Below are positions 61,587-64,000 of a stretch of 64,000 bases of DNA, piece after piece. This DNA comes from DAIOEK01 sp963828285. GTDB lineage: Bacteria; Chloroflexota; Anaerolineae; Anaerolineales; Anaerolineaceae. The position numbers were made by a program, and so were the translations under genes. Under the pieces are notes generated by a model that was not told the DNA's origin, did not search any database, and worked only from the letters and a program-made list of their open reading frames with translations. How positions within the stretch are numbered: position 1 is the stretch's first letter; every line of letters starts with the position of its first letter. The DNA is taken from the NCBI GenBank assembly GCA_963828285.1, contig CAWHEB010000002.1:434001-498000 (forward strand), in the 5' to 3' direction.

Positions 61587-62045
61587 ATGGAACAACAGCT
61601 TGTAGTATTTGACTTGGCAAATGAGCACTATGGTTTGGATATTTCAGCAGTAGAGGGAATTATAAAAATGCAGGCAATAACCAAAATGCCACAGGCTCCC
61701 TCGTTTGTAGAAGGTGTAACAAACCTTCGAGGGACTGTAGTTCCGGTTATTGATTTACGAAAAAGATTTGGGTTGGCTACTTTAGAGCACACAAAAGATA
61801 CTCGAATTGTTGTTGTCTATATGGAAAAAACCAAAATTGGAATGATTGTTGATGGTGTTTCAGAAGTCCTCCGAATTCCGGAAGAATTGATTGAACCGAC
61901 TCCGCCAATGGTATCCACGGTGAATACAGCGTTCATCCGCGGAATTGCAAAACTGGATAATAGGTTGGTCACTTTGTTGGACCTAAGTAAAGTCTTATCC
62001 CTGGAAGAACAAATGGTGATCAACAGATCGGTTGTCCCCTCATAA
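61587..62045 (+). CDS. cheW: Chemotaxis coupling protein CheW
   Basis: CheW bridges receptors and CheA. The 152 residues are a complete CheW fold: QQLVVFDLANEHYGLDISAVEGIIKMQAITKMPQAPSFVEGVTNLRGTVVPVIDLRKRFGL and VSEVLRIPEELIEPTPPMVSTVNTAFIRGIAKLDNRLVTLLDLSKVLS. A strong AAAGGAG precedes the ATG. It has its own likely sigma-28 promoter and terminator, so it is a monocistronic unit, separated from cheA by over 9 kb. Confidence 0.96.
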   Translation: MEQQLVVFDLANEHYGLDISAVEGIIKMQAITKMPQAPSFVEGVTNLRGTVVPVIDLRKRFGLATLEHTKDTRIVVVYMEKTKIGMIVDGVSEVLRIPEELIEPTPPMVSTVNTAFIRGIAKLDNRLVTLLDLSKVLSLEEQMVINRSVVPS

Positions 62046-62090
62046 AGATTTCGATCGGATTTTTTCATTCTGAATAAGTTACGATAGTAT

Positions 62091-62120
62091 AAAACACCGT
62101 CTTTTGACGATGTTTTATTT
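62091..62120 (+). terminator. Rho-independent-like terminator after cheW
   Basis: AAAACACCGTC (62091-62101) pairs with GACGATGTTTT (62106-62116) around a TTTT loop with one internal mismatch, followed by ATTT. Located about 45 bases after the cheW stop. Confidence 0.7.
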
Positions 62121-62165
62121 TAAATACTTTTACGCCCACTTTACTCTCCCGTTATCCTCCTTTTA

Positions 62166-62192
62166 TGTAATAAATTATTACATTCCCGATAA
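62166..62192 (+). promoter_or_regulatory. Possible sigma-28 promoter of last receptor gene
   Basis: TGTA at 62166-62169, 15 bases, CCCGATAA at 62185-62192. The -10 is one base off consensus; the same weak -35 (TGTA) is seen upstream of fliS. It lies about 125 bases before the ATG at 62317. Confidence 0.5.
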
Positions 62193-62316
62193 TAAATATT
62201 GATCGCGGAAGGAATAGATTTGACTTGAACCATCTTTTTCTAAATTTCGATTAGATGGTCTATTAGCTCGGATTGATACAAAGTTTTTTATTTCGCACAA
62301 CTTTCTGGGAGTTTTT

Positions 62317-64000
62317 ATGTCAATTCAGAAGAAAACACTGCTGGCATTTTTTTGTGTAATGGGAACCATAGCGATCACTTTCTTTGTATCCTCACAAATC
62401 TTCCTCATGAAAAGATTTACCAGTATTGAGAGATCCATTGTTCAACAGAAGATGGAAACAGTAAAAGCAGTTCTATCTGCTGAAGAAGATGACTTGAGAG
62501 TGGCTGTCCAAGATTATGCTGTCTGGAATCCTGCCTATGATTTTATGATTTCGAAGAATAATGGTTTTATTACTGAAAACCTGTCCACCGATACTATTGT
62601 GAATCTAAAATTAAATACTGTCATTATATTAGATCAGCAAAAGAAAATCGTATTTTCCGATTTTGTAGATCTTGATTCTGGCATTGAAGTGACTCCACCT
62701 GTTGATTTTCAAAAAACCTTCACATCCGATCAACTCATACCAAAAATATCCTCAAAACCATACATATCTGGGATTGTCATAGTTGGCGGTCATCCAATGA
62801 TCATATCCAGTCATCAGATACTCAACACCGATCAATCAGGAACGCCAGTAGGAACAATGATATTTGGAAAATATCTAAACGAACCAATTCTTGCGAGTTT
62901 TGGAGTCATCACCGGTGGAGAAGTAAAGCAAAAAAGTATTTCTGAACTTAATAGTCTTATTGATAGTAATAATTCCGATAGTTCGCAAATAGTAGCAACA
63001 GGTAAGTTTATTACAGGATACTATGTTTTCAGAGATCTATTTAACCAACCTGCAATAAGCCTGGAAACAACTCTCCCCAGAGATATATATCAACAAGGTC
63101 AATCATCTGTCTTGATCTTTATGGGTATTGTTGCGCTCGTTGGATGGGTAGGGGCGTTTGTACTTGTTTTTGTTTACAACAGAATTATATTTAAACCGCT
63201 GAAAGTTTTACGATCCACCGCCTTAACTATCACCACTGGAGATTTCAGTGTACAGATCCCCAAAATTAATAAGGACGAAATAGGTGATGTCTATCAAGGA
63301 TTCACCAAACTTCTGGCATTCTTAAATTCGGTCGCAGGAGTATCCTCAAAGATCGCCAACGGAGACCTGTCATCACAAGTTGAGGTCCTTTCAGAGAAAG
63401 ATCTTCTCGGGAGCTCAACAAACTTGATGATCAAAAAGTTACGGTCGATCATCGAAACGTTGACAGATAGTGCGAAACAACTAAACTCGACATCCGAAAA
63501 TCTTGTACAGACGGCAGAGACCACCGGTCAATCTGCAACCCAAATTGCAGCAACGATCCATCAAGTCGCTAGGGGAGCTTCGCAGCAGTCTGAATCGGTT
63601 AATAAGACCGCCCATACGATCGAGAGTATGGTCAGATCTATTGACAGTGTTGCCCAAGGAGCCTCTGACCAGGCTCGGGCAGTATCCACGGCATCACAGG
63701 TTACTGCAAATTTGGCAGAGGTCATCAGCCATGTTGAAGAAAGCGCAAACGAAGTAGTGAATCAATCTAATCAAGCCGCTTCAACAACTGAAAAGAGTAG
63801 TCAGATCGTCCACGAGACATTACAGGGAATGCACCGAATTCAAGATAGCGTCATTACATCAAACGAGCGTGTCCAGGAAATGGGCAGACAATCTGATGAG
63901 ATTGGGGAAATAGTAAATACGATCGATGAGATATCCTCCCAAACAAATCTGTTGGCGTTGAATGCTGCAATCGAAGCAGCAAGAGCAGAATCACAAGCAA
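62317..64000 (+). CDS. CHASE4-type methyl-accepting chemotaxis protein, 3' end outside window
   Basis: Reading from ATG 62317, the frame is open to the window edge (561 codons). An N-terminal membrane helix (LAFFCVMGTIAITFFVSSQIFL) is followed by an extracellular domain with VQDYAVWNPAYDFM, the CHASE4 signature, from ~50 to 265. A second membrane helix (VLIFMGIVALVGWVGAFVLVFVY) leads to HAMP (FKPLKVLRSTALTITTGDFSV) and the signalling tip (TIDEISSQTNLLALNAAIEAARAE), where the window ends. GGGAG lies about 8 bases before the start. CHASE4 ligands are mostly unknown. Confidence 0.92.
   Translation, partial: MSIQKKTLLAFFCVMGTIAITFFVSSQIFLMKRFTSIERSIVQQKMETVKAVLSAEEDDLRVAVQDYAVWNPAYDFMISKNNGFITENLSTDTIVNLKLNTVIILDQQKKIVFSDFVDLDSGIEVTPPVDFQKTFTSDQLIPKISSKPYISGIVIVGGHPMIISSHQILNTDQSGTPVGTMIFGKYLNEPILASFGVITGGEVKQKSISELNSLIDSNNSDSSQIVATGKFITGYYVFRDLFNQPAISLETTLPRDIYQQGQSSVLIFMGIVALVGWVGAFVLVFVYNRIIFKPLKVLRSTALTITTGDFSVQIPKINKDEIGDVYQGFTKLLAFLNSVAGVSSKIANGDLSSQVEVLSEKDLLGSSTNLMIKKLRSIIETLTDSAKQLNSTSENLVQTAETTGQSATQIAATIHQVARGASQQSESVNKTAHTIESMVRSIDSVAQGASDQARAVSTASQVTANLAEVISHVEESANEVVNQSNQAASTTEKSSQIVHETLQGMHRIQDSVITSNERVQEMGRQSDEIGEIVNTIDEISSQTNLLALNAAIEAARAESQA

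Noticed and set aside
1..64000. CRISPR arrays, tRNA or rRNA genes, insertion sequences, prophage or integrase genes.
   Set aside because: None seen by eye on either strand. The only long repeat is the flagellin duplication.

Overview
This window is almost entirely a motility and chemotaxis locus. The gene content points to a monoderm-style flagellum: hook, rod, export apparatus, C-ring, stator and filament genes are present, but flgH, flgI and flgA (outer-membrane and peptidoglycan rings) are not. Accessory genes familiar from Gram-positive fla/che operons also occur: csrA beside flgL, a FliK-like plus FlhB-C-terminal-like pair, flbD, CheC, CheD and CheX. Together with a Rab-like GTPase, TPR-glycosyltransferase genes and moderate GC, this suggests Chloroflexota (Anaerolineae-like). 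The phylum is my inference and cannot be proven from this window.

Layout. 1-2603 (minus): 3'-truncated DinG-type exonuclease/helicase and a frame-broken TPR protein. 2934-4256 (plus): an uncharacterised protein and a Rab-like small GTPase. 4365-7506: two near-identical flagellin genes, each with a sigma-28 promoter, a structured leader and CsrA-like sites. 7614-10194: fliD, flaG, fliS. 10378-21087 (plus): flgC-fliE-fliF-fliG-fliH-fliI-fliJ-slt-flgB-fliK-flgD-(TIGR02530-like)-flgE. 21154-23162 (plus): second FliK-like protein, FlhB-C-like protein, PilZ protein. 23119-42051 (minus): flbD-motA-motB-fliL-fliM-fliN-fliO-fliP-fliQ-HDOD-receiver-fliR-flhB-flhA-flhF-(membrane protein)-fliA-(SwrB-position protein)-flgF-flgG, then flgM-flgN-flgK-flgL-csrA behind its own sigma-28-like promoter. 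42296-44887 (plus): response regulator and histidine kinase. 44897-48464 (minus): TPR-glycosyltransferase, glycosyltransferase and SUMF1-like protein. 48614-49411 (plus): M23 peptidase. 49606-57312 (plus): cheA-cheC-cheD-cheY-cheB-cheR-HDOD-cheX-cheX. 57543-64000 (plus): three chemoreceptor genes (one with a frameshift, one cut by the window end) and cheW.

How it works together. FliA and FlgM set a late-gene switch. Sites resembling TAAA-N15-GCCGATAA precede both flagellins, fliS, flgM, cheW and two receptors, which fits a late regulon. CsrA probably represses flagellin translation at the leader, as in the hag system, but fliW is not in this window. Receptors signal through CheW and CheA to CheY; adaptation and dephosphorylation use CheR, CheB, CheD, CheC and two CheX proteins. 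PilZ and a MshEN-like segment inside CheA suggest c-di-GMP input.

Most notable observations: a covarying pseudoknot-capable RNA leader shared by the two flagellin genes; a beta-rich module that seems shared by FliD, FlgK and the flagellin variable region; CheA with a c-di-GMP-binding-type motif; the Rab-like GTPase pair; and a glycosyltransferase/SUMF1 island inside the motility locus.
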